In this document: positions 22,613-34,366 of the stretch, piece after piece
Layout: each line of letters starts with the position of its first letter
Position numbering within the stretch: position 1 is the stretch's first letter
From: Metellina segmentata
Lineage: Eukaryota > Arthropoda > Arachnida > Araneae > Tetragnathidae
Length of the DNA stretch: 64,000 nucleotides
NCBI GenBank assembly: GCA_947359465.1
Contig: OX375882.1
Coordinates: 49,605,509 to 49,669,508 of the forward strand
Reading direction: 5' to 3'
Notes under the pieces: model-generated
Databases searched by the model: none
What the model saw: the letters and a program-made list of their open reading frames with translations, nothing else
Told to the model about the DNA's origin: nothing
Program-made: the position numbers and the translations under genes

Positions 22613-24120
22613 TTTAGAACACAACGCCGTTTGAAATGTAACCTGAATTAGCTGCGAGTTCAATCTTTTTTAAGTAACTTTTATTTAATTGTAAAGTTAT
22701 TTTAGAAGTTGCATTGGAAAATGTTTTGCAGAATTTGCTTTAGAAATCAACTTGTATGAAGTCGAAGTTCGAATCTATACTATTGATATGTCAACCTGAA
22801 TACATCGCACCCCTGCAAGAGAAGTGACAGCTCAAAATTGCAGAATTTGTGAAACATCAACCTAAAGGATACTATAAAACTTATATTGAAATAGTAAGAG
22901 TTTCTTTTAAATTTTAGGTAAGGCTTCTTTTATTTTTCAATGACATAGCATCAAAATTTTTATTTTTTAACTCGTGTCACTTTTTTTTGCCAGGGTGCGA
23001 TATAATTATTATGCTCTACAAAATAACTATTAAGACAGTATTAGTATTGAGGAATTAAAAGTACTTTCGTTTATCAGCTTTGTTTTTGACACTATGAAAA
23101 AATTATTATCAGCAACTATATAAGAGATTTCGAAGAGGGCAAAATAAACAAATAAACTATTTTCAGATCACCAATATGAAATTATAAAAGATTTTAAATC
23201 CAAATATTTATGTAAAAGTTTATCTATCAGTTTATCTTGTATGTCAAATGCTTGACATATAAAATGTATCAGCCAGTGATTTCCTTTGACTTGAAAAATT
23301 AAAATTTAAGACTGACGCTATATTTGGAAACTTATATTCTGGGATAAAAATGTAGCCGACCATTGCAAATAAAATCCTAATTCCACTTTATGAATTCCAT
23401 ATTTCTATTTTTTTTATTTAGAATTATTTATCAACCATTTTTTAATAAAGTAGAGTATAGTACATAAAAATCAAAGTAATGTTTAAAAAAAAAAAATTTT
23501 GTTCAAATTTGAATAAGTACCCAAAAATAATATTTTATATAAAGACTATGGAGCACGTGTAATAATGAATTCGATTTCGTGTTTGCACATACCAAATTTC
23601 GTTTTTTCTCTTTAGATTACGATTTTCTAATGCAATTTAATAAGAGGACGTAAAGTATTATGAAAAATCGATTATTTTTTTAAATCAAGAATTAAAAATA
23701 AATCGTTACTTTAAATTTAATCACAAAAAGCTTTCATTTAGTAATAGAAGTAGGAAAAGTGTGTCTAGAACTCCAAATAATTGTGATTGATTATAATATA
23801 AATTCAGCTGAAAGCAGCAATGTAGACATACCAGAAAAGTTGTTTCTGTACAGCAGATAAGGGAGCAATGCATTTTTGTCCAGGACTGCATTTGTGGTCG
23901 TAGAATCTGAAACTTTCATCCTCAAACTGAAAAAGTGTGCTGTGAATAGATTTTATTTATTCAGACACGATGTACCGTACTTTGGGAGAATACAGGATAC
24001 TAAAAAACATTTAGAACAAAGAAGTGTGTTTCTTAAATCTAATTTTAATAAATTTGCTAGAAACTTGCACGTTTTATTTTACGCTCTAGTTTTTACAACA
24101 CAAGGTCAAGTAAACAGAAT
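22610..24120. other. Non-coding stretch, nothing recognised
   Basis: Very AT-rich. The only sizeable open frame (23876-24124) lacks an ATG start and family resemblance. No repeat termini were found. Confidence 0.5.
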
Positions 24121-24124
24121 TTAA

Positions 24125-24826
24125 CCCCTTAACGCATTTCCCGTGTCTGACACGGGCGATCTTGTATCTCGCGTTATTTTATTTCTAATGCCCGTCTGAG
24201 ATCCGTTCTAGCAAAAATAGGTAGGCTAGATTGTAATTAAACTTACTGACCATAGATGGCACCACTATGCAGCACTTTTTCTTGTGTAAACTACGTGTGC
24301 ATTTTGATGATTAAAATGTTTTGTTAGGAATTCTTTGTTATAAAGCAGTTGTTCCGTGTGGAAAAAGTAAAAAATCCATTTTTAATTGCGTTAAGTATCA
24401 TAAAAGTAAACAGTTAATCATAAATTAATTTTTGCTAAGTGTTTTTGTAACTTGTTTAGAAAAAGTTATCTGATAATGAGCGACTCTGACGATTTTGACT
24501 ATATGCCAATTTATCAGAAAGTTTCAGCGATGGTATATCATACCAAACTGAATTTTTAGTCATTCTTATGCTTGTAAGTATGACAATTTGATTTAATTTG
24601 ATTTTAATATTTTTTTAAATTCAAAATAAACATGTAATCAAATCGTTTGTATTTGTATAATAATTTTTTTACAAAACTTTTACCTCCTTCCCGCTCCTTA
24701 GTCACGTTCCACAACTGAAATTGCAAAAAATAACTTACACTATACTTATGTATTCATTTTCTGTCAAAAAAAAAACCTCGATCATTTTTTACCAGTTTTT
24801 CCGAAAAGAACTCGTGTTTTAAGGAG
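24125..24826 (+). mobile_element. Non-autonomous piggyBac-like element
   Basis: TTAA (24121-24124) precedes CCCCTTAACGCATTTCCCG. The right end, read inverted, is CTCCTTAAAACACGAGTTC next to a mutated TTGA. The CCCCTTAAC start followed by a CCGTGTCTGACACGGG hairpin is of the kind seen at piggyBac ends. A short transposase-like start remains inside (24476-24559). Confidence 0.65.
24476..24559 (+). pseudogene. Vestigial piggyBac-like transposase start
   Basis: The 27-codon frame begins MSDSDDFDYMPIYQKVSA and stops at a TAG. An acidic SDSDD-type N-terminus directly after the 5' end is common in piggyBac transposases, and here it is followed at once by non-coding sequence, as in an internally deleted copy. 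The protein is too short for a firm family call. Confidence 0.4.
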
Positions 24827-24830
24827 TTGA

Positions 24831-25045
24831 AGTGAATTCCTAACCAATACAAACATCTATGCCAAGACGGATTCGAAAGTTAATTCAAACTTCTTTTTTT
24901 TTATTTTTATTTCCAATGGCAAGGCAGTACAATTGCGAAGACAAATACAAAGTACAGCGTTGACCGAGGTCATTTTAGCCTTATACAAGGCCAGAAGGGA
25001 TGGTCACTTGTGAAGGGGCACCCAGTGGGTGGACCATCATTGTCC
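24831..25045. other. Spacer, possible non-LTR tail
   Basis: On the minus strand 24905-24985 reads like a LINE 3' untranslated end (CTTGTATAAGGCTAAAATG... CTTTGTATTTGTCTTCG then an AT-rich tail), reminiscent of the tail after 16855. Evidence is weak. Confidence 0.3.
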
Positions 25046-25803
25046 GTAATAAACCAAGAGATAGGACACGTTTTATTTACCCGAGTTTACCATAAACTTT
25101 GTTGTGTGCTTAAGAATACCCATAACCCACAGTCTTCAAAAAGATATTTCTTAAGGTTGGCGAGTGGTGGGTGGCCGAGTAATGACGTCATCAATATGGC
25201 TGCCACGCAAACTTGTGACACTTTACTTAAACGAACCTAGCTCCTCAACGAAGCGTCCTAGAGCATTATACTTTTTTTTAAATTACTCGTAATTAATTAA
25301 CCATTGTGTTTTATGTAATAACAATATAGTTCGTAAGTGTAATAGTTTTCCTGATATTTACCCCCAAACGTACATTTTACGAGTTTTTCTGTTTCATAGT
25401 GAATGTTGAAAGCCCAACAACTCTTAAACCGATAAGACCATAAAAAATAGGCAAGATTTGAAATGTTTGCTACGACTGTGAGGTTTTAAAAAATACCATA
25501 AACATGGCTATGGATGCATAACGAGATAGTAAATGGTGGTTTATTGTCTTACTCTTGAAGCCAAGAACTGCTTGACCAGCCAGCTGTGGCGGGGATCTTG
25601 AGAATTAACACTGACCTCTCTAATGTATTAACATGGAGTTGTAATGTATTATAATCACAAACAAAGACTAAGTAACAAATGTTTATGTATATTGTGTCTA
25701 TTGTATTGTAAGTGTCTTCATAGTAGTACCTATGGATTTAAAATGTTTTAATAATTACTTTATAATAATATTTACCAGCTAATTAACTAATGCTAAATCT
25801 TAA
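25046..25803 (+). repeat. Left terminal inverted repeat of the long-TIR element
   Basis: Matches 29505-30306 in inverted orientation over nearly its whole length. Shared phrases include ACCATAAACTTTGTTGTGTG (one mismatch to the right arm), GAATACCCATAACCCACAGT, CTAGCTCCTCAACGAAGCGT, CCCCCAAACGTACATTTTAC and the inner limit AATGCTAAATCTTA. It contains TGACGTCA at 25183-25190. Confidence 0.9.
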
Positions 25804-26640
25804 TGTATTAAGTATAAATGATACGGAAGATCATATGCTATCTAGATAAGTGTTTGAATAGAGAAAGAACATTTTTAAGAGGAAATGTCTCTCAAGCCCT
25901 CCGAGCAGTGATTAGGGGCGCGCATTGCCCGATGATCTTAATTATTTCAATCTAAAATGGAAGGATCGTTTCGTTTTCCAGTTCAAAGATCCCTACTGTG
26001 TTAATGGTCGCGTGAATTTACAACCACACAAGTGAAAAGATGTTACTCATTCATAACAAATAGATTGTGAAGAAGAATTTCATCTAAAAGCTGTATTAAT
26101 GATTAGTATATTTGAAGACCAAGTATAAACCATTATAGTCATGGAAGTTTATCAACAAAGTTGTACTTTATCAGTATCGAAAAATATACTAGGAACCTCA
26201 AATGATTTATCCTCACAAATAATGTGTCATTATCCCGTTGATTTTTCAAACCTATCCTATTAATTCAAGTGTGTTTGTCCTCTTATATACGCCCTGGTTT
26301 GTACCATAGCTGGAGTCTGTTCTCAGCAAGTTCAATTTCACTTTCTCACTATTGGATATTTCTCTTTTTAACAGTTCGAGTTTATTGGTTCTACATTATT
26401 TATTGCGGGTTAAAAGGTAAGCTTTACTTACTTTAATATATTCCATACTATTTAAATAGTCTATTTGTAAGCATTGTTTTGACATACATCGTTGACGATT
26501 AAATTTGATCCGTTATAAAAATATTAAATGCCAATATTATTTTCGAATTTATTTGTATATTCATGTGTATTGAGATGAATAGTGGTACTGGGGAAACATT
26601 GCACTTCTAAATTTAAGATAAAGGAGAGGTGGCTATTGTA
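25804..26640. other. Interior of the long-TIR element, not recognised
   Basis: Lies between the left arm and the nested Helitron. If the element's gene once began here, no clear coding remnant remains that I can identify. Confidence 0.4.
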
Positions 26641-27294
26641 TCTATATATATAATTCTCTTACGTGGCACGCAAAAAAGACGTTATTTGTAATCGCGTTTT
26701 GGCAACATTGTATGATTGTATGTTTATCACGAAGCCTCGTGCTTCCATTGAATTTATAGCGTTATCGGATGAAATTTTATTGAAAAAAAATAATTTTAGT
26801 CGAGCTGTTGCAGTTAATAATATAAATCAAAGAAAGCGTAGGATCTTTTCAGGGTCATTTACAAAAAAGGTCCTTTTCAATGCCAACAATTATAGTTCAA
26901 CAAAACGCTTGCACTACAACTTTCGACAACAAACTCAATAAAAAGGCGTGGGTGGCTCGGGTGCAGGGGTAAATGTACACACAAACAACATGTTGGGTAT
27001 TCAATTTCCAAATCAGCGCTCACATTTCGAGCCAAATTTGCTCAAAGTATTCATTTGAATTCTGATTCCATAGGTACTGTATATATATATTTTCTGAAAA
27101 ACAGTAAAAAAAATTTAGATTTGAAAAATATTTTTTTGGAATATCATATTTTGTAAACATTCTCTTATGCTAGGACACATGTCTTCATTGATGCGAGTGA
27201 AGCGAGCATATGTTCTCGCAGCGAACCAATGAGGATTGCGAAGCAATTCTCCGGGGGTTGGCGAGCGTCAGCGAGCAGGGGGCGGCCCCCCTAG
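26641..27294 (+). mobile_element. Non-autonomous Helitron, family A copy 2
   Basis: The 654-bp copy of the element at 771-1421 starts TCTATATATATAATTCTC after an A and ends CTAG followed by T. It sits between the left arm and the nuclease-like gene of the long-TIR element, so it is younger than that element. The 92-codon frame at 26663-26941 is interrupted in copy 1 and is probably not coding. Confidence 0.9.
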
Positions 27295-27349
27295 TCTAAT
27301 ATATATTTTGACTTTTTTTGCAATCTAAGAAAATTTAAAATTGTAGCAC

Positions 27350-27428
27350 TGGTAATATTAATACGTTTTACCAAAATTAGTCGAAATTAATCTGGTAATA
27401 TTAATACGTTTTACCAAAATTAGTCGAA
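27350..27428 (+). repeat. Two tandem copies of a 36-bp unit
   Basis: TGGTAATATTAATACGTTTT followed by ACCAAAATTAGTCGAA occurs at 27350-27385 and again, identical, at 27393-27428, only 56 bases after the Helitron end. This is a recent local duplication. Confidence 0.9.
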
Positions 27429-27502
27429 TCGAAATAAACATTCTGTAACATATTAGGAAATATTGCAATAAGAAATTTTTTATGGTTTAATTTATTTTTT
27501 GT

Positions 27503-29410
27503 ATGGATGGATGCATGATTAATATTACAGCGTTTACCAACTCTGATTCAGCAAGGGCTAGGTGGATGAAAACTAGATCATTACGGAGCAAAATAGTAAC
27601 AAGTTTGTTAGAGGGCAGTGATGTATCCAGGAAACCAGACTCTAAACAGGACCTTAGAGAAAGTCGGATCGAAAAAGACAACAAAGATGTTGAATGTGTA
27701 ATATCTTCACTGAAAAGCTTTTCAGATCCTTTTAAAGAAATGGACGAAGAAACTTCTTTTAGAAACATATCCAATGGGCATGTTGTGGACGATAAAGTAA
27801 GTAAAGATCTACTTAGTGCATACTTCAAACGCACACAGGCCTTTGAAAATTTTAAGACGTTGTATGTTAGTAATCCAAGAAATGTTAAACTTCCAATACC
27901 AAGAAAAATTATTTTGAACTGTGCTTCTAAAACTATTCAAGGATCAGATTAAAAACTCCATGTCTTAAAATGCACGCATGATCTTTTTGCAAGACCAATA
28001 TTGCCTCTGAACAGAAATGTGGTATCAGGGATGTTTTGGCCTATCCTCTTACCCCAATTCCCCTAGCTCTTGGACAGATGGATGGCTCACTGAATAAAAC
28101 ATGCAAATCAAAACTGAATCATAAGTTGGAAGAGCTTCAAAAACAAGATATCGTATCTGCTCTACTTACTGTGGACACACTAGTCTTTGAAGCTATGTTC
28201 ATTCTGCAGACAATTCAATTCCCAGATAACTATGGAGCTCTTGCTAACACCATTCTGGGATTAATCCTGTAAAGGATAAACTAGAGAAATTCACTTAGTG
28301 TTTGACGTCTATGGCACTCCAACTATCAAGGATACGGAACATGACATACGTAATGCGAAAACACTAGTGACTGAAGTAAAAGTGTTTGAACCTGAAAAAA
28401 TGCTGCAAAAAAATCTTCAGTGGCTCTAAGAAGTGAATTGTTCAAGACATTTTTAACAAAGTTTCTATGCAAAGAATGGAGATCTTCCAAATATCGTCAC
28501 TTGCTAGACAATAAAAAGTTATGTATTGCTGTAGAACAGACTTGTTACATGTACTCACGTATAGGCACCAACATGAACGTAAATGAGGCGAAAGAACTTG
28601 CCTGCCAACACAATGAAGCAGATACGAGGATAATTTGGTATATTACACACACGACTCGAAATGGTGAAGAGAAAAATGTTTTGGTCCGAGCAAACGATTC
28701 GGATATTTTTGTCTTAATGATCTATCACCAAAAGAACTTAAAGAATGCACACTTATGGTTTGAATGTGGTGTATCTTCAAACAACTCTAGAAGATATATT
28801 AACGTCTCAAAAATAGCAAAAGAAATAGGAAGTGAAATAGCTGACGGCCTGCCAGGCTTTCACGCCTTGACTGGTTCAGATTACACTGCTGCTTTTACCA
28901 AACAAGGTAAAATAAAACCTTTTAATATTTCCACAAAAAGCATGGCTCATCAAAAAAATCTGGATAAATTAGCAGAATCCATCTTGGTGGATGAATCATT
29001 GCTGATTGGTGTAGAGACATTTGTGTGTGGTATGTATGGCCATCCTTCGTAGGTCTCAGTATCTCAGGAGTGCGATACAGTATTTTTAAAACAAGCTCTG
29101 CTAACAAGTAAACCGTTGACAAAACTTAGGCCTGTTGATACTACTCTTCCTCCCTCAAAAGCAGCTTTGGAACAAAAAGTTAAGCGGAGCAATGCTGTAT
29201 CTTGGATGTGGAAACTTCTAATAACCCTATGGAAAACATTGACCCAACCTATCATGGATGAAACTTAGAAAACAGGAAATACCAGGAAAAGTGGTATGAA
29301 GGGCCTATGCCACCTGTTCTTATTCCGCCTGAAAATCACGATACTTCTGCACAGGATCAAGTTGCTTTAAAAAGCAGTGATAGTGACACAGACTCCGATG
29401 AGGAGTTATA
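27503..29410 (+). pseudogene. XPG/PIN-nuclease-like transposon protein, frameshifted
   Basis: Three main blocks. First, 27503-27952 (DVECVISSLKSFSDPFKEM...), a helical part that I associate with this protein type in invertebrate genomes. Second, 28036-28272 (LTPIPLALGQMDGSLNKTCK). Third, 28420-29052, in which EADTR (residues 66-70), NDSD (92-95) and GSDYTAAF (152-159) are spaced like the acidic motifs of XPG/FEN-type nucleases. Beyond the stop at 29052 a related tail follows (LPPSKAALEQKVKRSNAVSW) and ends in a serine- and aspartate-rich end near 29410. Stops and frameshifts separate the blocks, so the gene is dead, but the nuclease acids are retained. The Academ link is inference. Confidence 0.7.
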
Positions 29411-29504
29411 AGGACGGTAGATTAAAAAACTATTTAAACAAGAACGCAAGTGCTCATTTTAAATTGTTTTTGTTTAAAGCATTTTTTCCAATTTGACATC
29501 TATT

Positions 29505-30306
29505 ATAAGATTTAGCATTAGTTTTAGATTTAGTTAATTAGCAGATAAATATTACGTTAGAGTAATTATAAATACATATTTTAGAGGTCCATAAGTACTA
29601 CTGTGAAGACACGCATGAAATAGACATAAAATATAAATAGACGAAATATAGTTAAAATTATTTATTTTATTTGCTTGTTATTTAGTCTTTGTATGTGATT
29701 ATAATACATTGCAACTCCATACTAATATATCAGAGAGGTGTTAACTCTCAAGATCCCCGCCACAGCGGGCTGGTCAAGCAGTTCTTTTCTTCAAAAGTAA
29801 TACAATAACCACCATTTACTATCTTGTTATGCATCTATAGCAATGTTTATGGTATTTTTTAACTACCCACAGTCTTAGCAAACATTTTAAATTTTGCCTA
29901 TTTTTTATTGTCTTATCGGTTTAAGAGTTGTTGGACTTTCAACATTCACTATGAAACAGAAAAACTCGTAAAATGTACGTTTGGGGGTAAATATCAGGAA
30001 AACTATTACACTTACGAACTATATTGTTATTACATAAAACACACACAATGGTTATTTAATTACGAGCAATTTAAAAAAGAAGTACAATGCTCTAGGACGC
30101 TTCGTTGAGGAGCTAGGTTCGTTTAAGTAAAGTGTCACAAGTTTGCGCGGCAGCCATATTAATGACGTCATTACTCGGCCCACCACCACTCGCCAACCTT
30201 AAGAAATACCTTTTTGAAGACTGTGGGTTATGGGTATTCTTAAGCACACAATAAAGTTTATGGTAAATTTGGGGTAAATAAAAGTGGTCTATCTCTTGGT
30301 CTACTA
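29505..30306 (-). repeat. Right terminal inverted repeat of the long-TIR element
   Basis: Inverted copy of 25046-25803, somewhat longer through small insertions. It contains TGACGTCA at 30163-30170, at the same place as in the left arm. Confidence 0.9.
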
Positions 30307-30317
30307 CAAAGGACAGG

Positions 30318-30420
30318 ACAATTTACATCCATGCCCTAACCCCGGATTCGAACCAGGAACCTTCCTATCCATAGGCCAACACCTTGACCACTAGACCGGT
30401 TGGTCGGCTAGTTAATCAAA
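30318..30420 (-). repeat. tRNA-like SINE head
   Basis: In minus reading: GCCGACCAACCGGTCTAGTG, then GTCAAGGTGTTGGCC and, after a spacer, GGTTCCTGGTTCGAATCCGG, giving A-box-like and B-box-like promoter elements. Only the head is present; the body seen in other copies is absent. Confidence 0.75.
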
Positions 30421-31104
30421 CTAGAGCGTTAATTATACGGATGCCGGGCCGGCATTAAATTTACAGTATTGTCGTTGTAAATAGATTTTTAAGTTCCATG
30501 AAATATCTAGTGGAACATTTAGCCTTAGGACATTTTCCAAGTCATTGTGATATTAAAAGTTAGGTTAAAATATAGAAATTGCGTAGAATTCACTTTGAAG
30601 TGTGCCCCAAATCCCTCTATTTAGATTTTAGCACTATTTCATGAAAGTCCTTTTTATAATTACTCTGTATCGAAATTATGCAATCGAATTCCATAAGATG
30701 CACCACCTTTATTGAAGAGATTCCACATTTGTGTAGAAATGTATTTGCACTTCTAATCAAAAGCTCTCCTATCTGGGGTAAATCGCCGAATAAAAACTCT
30801 AGAAACGCAAGTATGAATAATGCAGAGAACCTCTGAGTTCTCTACGTTTGTTTCAACAGAACTTGTGTACCTCCACAGCTCTCTATGAATTGCAGACGGA
30901 TCGAAAACGAAAATCAAGAAACAACTAATTACCGAGAAATTGGCTAGGGATACTCATTTCCCAATTAGTGAGAACGAAATAAGAACTAAATTTCATATTT
31001 AACATGTTACAGGCGCTATTCTTATTTATAGGAGGGAATTTCATTGTCACAAAATACAGACGAAAAGCGAAAATTTTCTTGACGATCGTTGACGAATCAA
31101 CAAT
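30421..31104. other. Non-coding stretch, nothing recognised
   Basis: AT-rich spacer without supported coding or repeat features. Confidence 0.5.
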
Positions 31105-31280
31105 CATACCTCACGTTGGGTTGGCGTGGAAGTTTGGAGAGTGGGGTGCCAGCTCAGGTGTTGCTTCGTCATCTGACCGTGGTTCAAAATTACGAGGTGT
31201 TGTCCTCGTATCTTTGCTGTAGTGGATTGATCCCGGACCGTCGTCAGTAGCGTTGCTCTAGTACGTCGTTAACTAAAAAT
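31105..31280 (+). repeat. SINE body, truncated
   Basis: Shows CCTCACGTTGGGTTGGCGTG, GACCGTGGTTCAAAATTACG, GATCCCGGACCGTCGTCAGT and the end GTACGTCGTTAACTAAAA in the order of the other copies. The tRNA-like head is lacking. Confidence 0.8.
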
Positions 31281-31440
31281 TACCATTACCAACTATCATA
31301 CCAGGCTATTTTTGCTAAACGTAGTTGGTAGTATTTCTGCGATGGAAGTGGATTTTCTGGGAGTGTCAAACGTGAAGTCACGGCTTGTTCTAAAGAGATT
31401 TTAGAATTTCGGCAATAAAAGGAACGTAGGTATTTTAATC

Positions 31441-31692
31441 CACGTCCTACTGGACAACACCTCATAATTTTAAACCACGGTCAGATGACGAGGCAACACC
31501 CGAGCTGGCACCACACTCTCCAAACTTCCACACCAACCCAACGTGAGGATTTTCGGTCACGACAGATTTAAGGTGCACCAGCCGCCTCTACACCATACGC
31601 TTACAAACATCCATACCCGAACCCTGATTCGAACCAGGAACCTTCCGATCTAGAGGCTAACACCTTAACCACTAGGCCGGTTGGTCGGCGGA
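31441..31692 (-). repeat. tRNA-derived SINE, head plus body
   Basis: In minus reading the head GCCGACCAACCGGCCTAGTG with GTTAAGGTGTTAGCC and GGTTCCTGGTTCGAATCAGG is followed by the CTTAAATCTGTCGTGACCG body and the CACGTTGGGTTGGTGTGG block. This is the best head-to-body example in the window. Confidence 0.85.
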
Positions 31693-31774
31693 AAAGACTC
31701 GAGTACATCACCATGGACAGATGACGAGGCAACACTGAAACCCCACTTTCCGAACTACCACATCACGCCAACGT
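31693..31774 (-). repeat. SINE fragment, split by the 31775-37555 element
   Basis: Plus-strand GACAGATGACGAGGCAACAC and CACGCCAACGT match the SINE body up to CCAACGT. The continuation (GTGAGGACATTTAAGGCCAC) is found at 37556 on the far side of the 5.78-kb element. Confidence 0.75.
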
Positions 31775-31786
31775 CCCAGGTAGCAC

Positions 31787-32235
31787 AACAACATTGGCCA
31801 ACATTCTACCAATATTGGCCAATGTTTTGAATGTCTGTGAATGTCGAATGTCGGAATTACGATATCTGTCGACATTGGCAGATATCGTTTAGTTTTATAA
31901 TACGAGGAAGACTGTAAATAACGCTTTTAATAACATCATAATCATGTAGTAATAGTGTAAATAGTGACACCATGTTGTCTTACCCATATTTTTTATAATT
32001 TAAACATTACGCAATTTTTCCCGATATTGTACCGATATTTGGCGACATTGTGAAAACAATATCCAAAAAATGATGTTAAGATGATGTTGGCCGATATTTA
32101 ATTTTGAGCTGAAGCTATGCTTGGTCACGTGTTCGTTGTTTGGGTTGCCGACCGCCATCATATTTTCAAAAATTGACAAGCGAACACGCATGTTACTCTG
32201 CATAAAAGTTTTTCTAATTCGATTTCCATTTGGCA
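31787..32235. repeat. Left subterminal repeat zone
   Basis: Repeated ATTGGCCAA, ACATTGGC, GATATT and CGACATT words in both orientations. Several match the words of the right zone (37145-37543). Such arrays commonly serve as transposase-binding sites in CACTA-like elements, which is an inference here. Confidence 0.65.
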
Positions 32236-33310
32236 AAAAATAATGACACGTAAAAAAAACCGGTTGAGATGCAGCCGCAGAGAACGCGGCGATTTTTCGC
32301 CGAATCTAGCAGTGATTAAGAGCAGTCATCCTTAAAAGTGCAAGTCCTATAAGGTAAGGATATTTCTGTACATTATTTTGTAATGTTAAAAATATTTAAA
32401 TACGAATAATTAAACATATTCACTTGTTCCATTGATGAAGTTTTAGCCCGTGTTTGTTACATTGTCAGTATACTATTTTTTAATGTGTAAATATTCATCG
32501 TTTACTGTATCAAATTCTCAAGTTACATTCGATTTTGTGCAATGCTATTTTCATCTTATATTGTTATAGATTATTTTGTTTTGGAAAGTAAGTTATTAGT
32601 ATGTCAGCAGAGTTCTGTTTCCATTAATTATTAATATTAGTGGGGCATTTTCAAAGTAGGTTTAAATATATTGTTCAAGCATAACATAACATTTAAAAAT
32701 TTAACTGATTTTTGTTTTATATAAAGACTATACCAAATGTTACTCACATAAAAAAAAATCAATAAATAAATTTGAGATGTGAAGCTTTAAAATTGTGACC
32801 ATGGGTAAAACTGCTTGTTCTTTTCAAGTTTAGTGTGATTTGATTAATTTCATTTAAAAAAAACTAACTTCAAAAGGTGAAGAATTGTGAATATTATTCA
32901 TTCTAAAAAATTAGTTTACACCAAATTTTTCTTCTAAAAATTAATAAATCATAAAATTGAGTGCACCAAATATATACTTTTTGTCCTAACTTTTTATCAT
33001 TTAAGATGTGTTACTTTACAAAAAATTTGCAGCTTATATTCAGTGATAAAACAAAACTATACATTATTTTACTAGCTATTTCTTTCTTTTTAAAGAACAT
33101 CAGTATGGCATCACTACGACTGGTTTTTGTCATTGTTCTCCATAGGGAAATGAAGATCTATGCACTAGATGTTAAGACTGTTTTGAATGGTGAACTCGAT
33201 GAAACCTATATTAGGGTACAACCCATGGGCTACAACGACAACAATAGTCGTGTTTGCAAATTTTTAAAAAGTCTTTAAAAACTGAAACAGGCACAGTGAC
33301 AGTGGTACAC

Positions 33311-33342
33311 AGGGGTTGACGAGCAGGGGCGGAGCCCCCTAG
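33311..33342 (+). mobile_element. Helitron 3'-end stub inside copia RT
   Basis: The 32 bases AGGGGTTGACGAGCAGGGGC GGAGCCCCCTAG (written here in two parts) are the 3' terminus of the local Helitron families, complete with hairpin and CTAG followed by T. They replace the stretch between the copia QW motif and YVDD. No Helitron 5' end is visible upstream. Confidence 0.7.
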
Positions 33343-33814
33343 TAGTGCTGTATGTTGATGACCTACTAATTGCTGGTTCCTATGAATCAGTGGTCATGGT
33401 GGTGATACAACTTCTAAGTGATGAGTTCGAAATGTCCAGGCTTAAGTTGTGAAAGATTTTCAGGGCATATGTATTAAGTTTTCTCAGCAACAACTTTGCT
33501 TAGAGGAAAAGGCCTATGTTGAGAAAATTTTAAATAAATTCAAAATGACTCAGTGTAAACCAGCTGACACTCGTCTAGTGCCTAAAGCGACACCATTGTG
33601 TTTCGTGCAAGATGAAACTTTCCATGGACCCAATCAGGAATTTGTAGGTGCATTATTGTACCTATCCATGACAACACATCCAGATATTTTATATTCTGTG
33701 ATAATTTATATTACTGTCTGAGCCAAATTCAAAAGCAGCCAATAGGAGCTGCCTGGAGGAAGAAATTTTGGCTTTGGCTAAAGCTATGCAGGATGTATTT
33801 GTGCTACACAACAT

Positions 33815-34318
33815 TAATTAAGCACATATTTAAAGCAATAATCAATAAAAAAAATTGTTCTTTTTTGCAATTCAATCTGTCATTTTTCAATATTTTTGGT
33901 GAAATAAATGTTTACAATATTGAAATAGTATATGCAAAAGACCTAGGGAGAGATTTAAAAAAATTTATTTACGAGTTTTCATTAAATTATATTTTACTCG
34001 TTATGTGTTAAATTTCTATAAAAATGTCAAATTTTTTGTTTATAAATTTTTCTGAGCTATTCATACAAAAAGTTCTCCCTGTGTCTATCAAATAGTTATT
34101 CAAGACCTAAAAAATGTAAACAGTTTAACTCTAAGTGCATTTATCAGAAAGCCTAAGTACTTTGAACTTTGGCAAAATTGCAAAAAACTGATTTTGAGAT
34201 AATTGTATTGTAAGTACAAAATACAACAAAAGTTAACTTATTTTTTGCTAGTGCTATTTTATTTTAGTAATTTTTATTACATTAAGACATTTATCAAAAC
34301 AAGAGTTTTTACAGTAAG

Positions 34319-34366
<48 letters not shown>

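Larger units (their letters stand above)
25046..30306 (+). mobile_element. Long-TIR DNA transposon with XPG-nuclease-like gene (Academ-like)
   Basis: Two inverted arms of about 758 bp (25046-25803) and 802 bp (29505-30306) enclose a 3.7-kb interior. Their outer ends read close to AGTAGACCAAGAGATAG. Between them lies broken coding sequence for an XPG/PIN-like nuclease protein (27503-29410), the type of enzyme described for Academ transposons. A Helitron (26641-27294) inserted later. The arms differ by many substitutions and small indels, so the element is old. A target duplication could not be fixed because the outermost bases are diverged. Assignment to Academ is inference. Confidence 0.7.

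Noticed and set aside
26663..26941. 92-codon ORF within family A Helitron
   Set aside because: The frame is interrupted in the other copy (771-1421) by small changes, and no family resemblance is seen.
27487..27834. 115-codon minus-strand ORF
   Set aside because: Antisense shadow of the first block of the XPG-nuclease-like gene.
30318..30420. tRNA genes at this and similar places (31620, 37980, 38500, 18400)
   Set aside because: A-box and B-box-like words are present, but no complete cloverleaf or acceptor stem, and most are followed by the same SINE body.
34321..34364. Origin or scaffold-attachment site at long (TA)n tracts (also 37820, 49190, 55421)
   Set aside because: Simple microsatellites; no additional signal supports a specific function.
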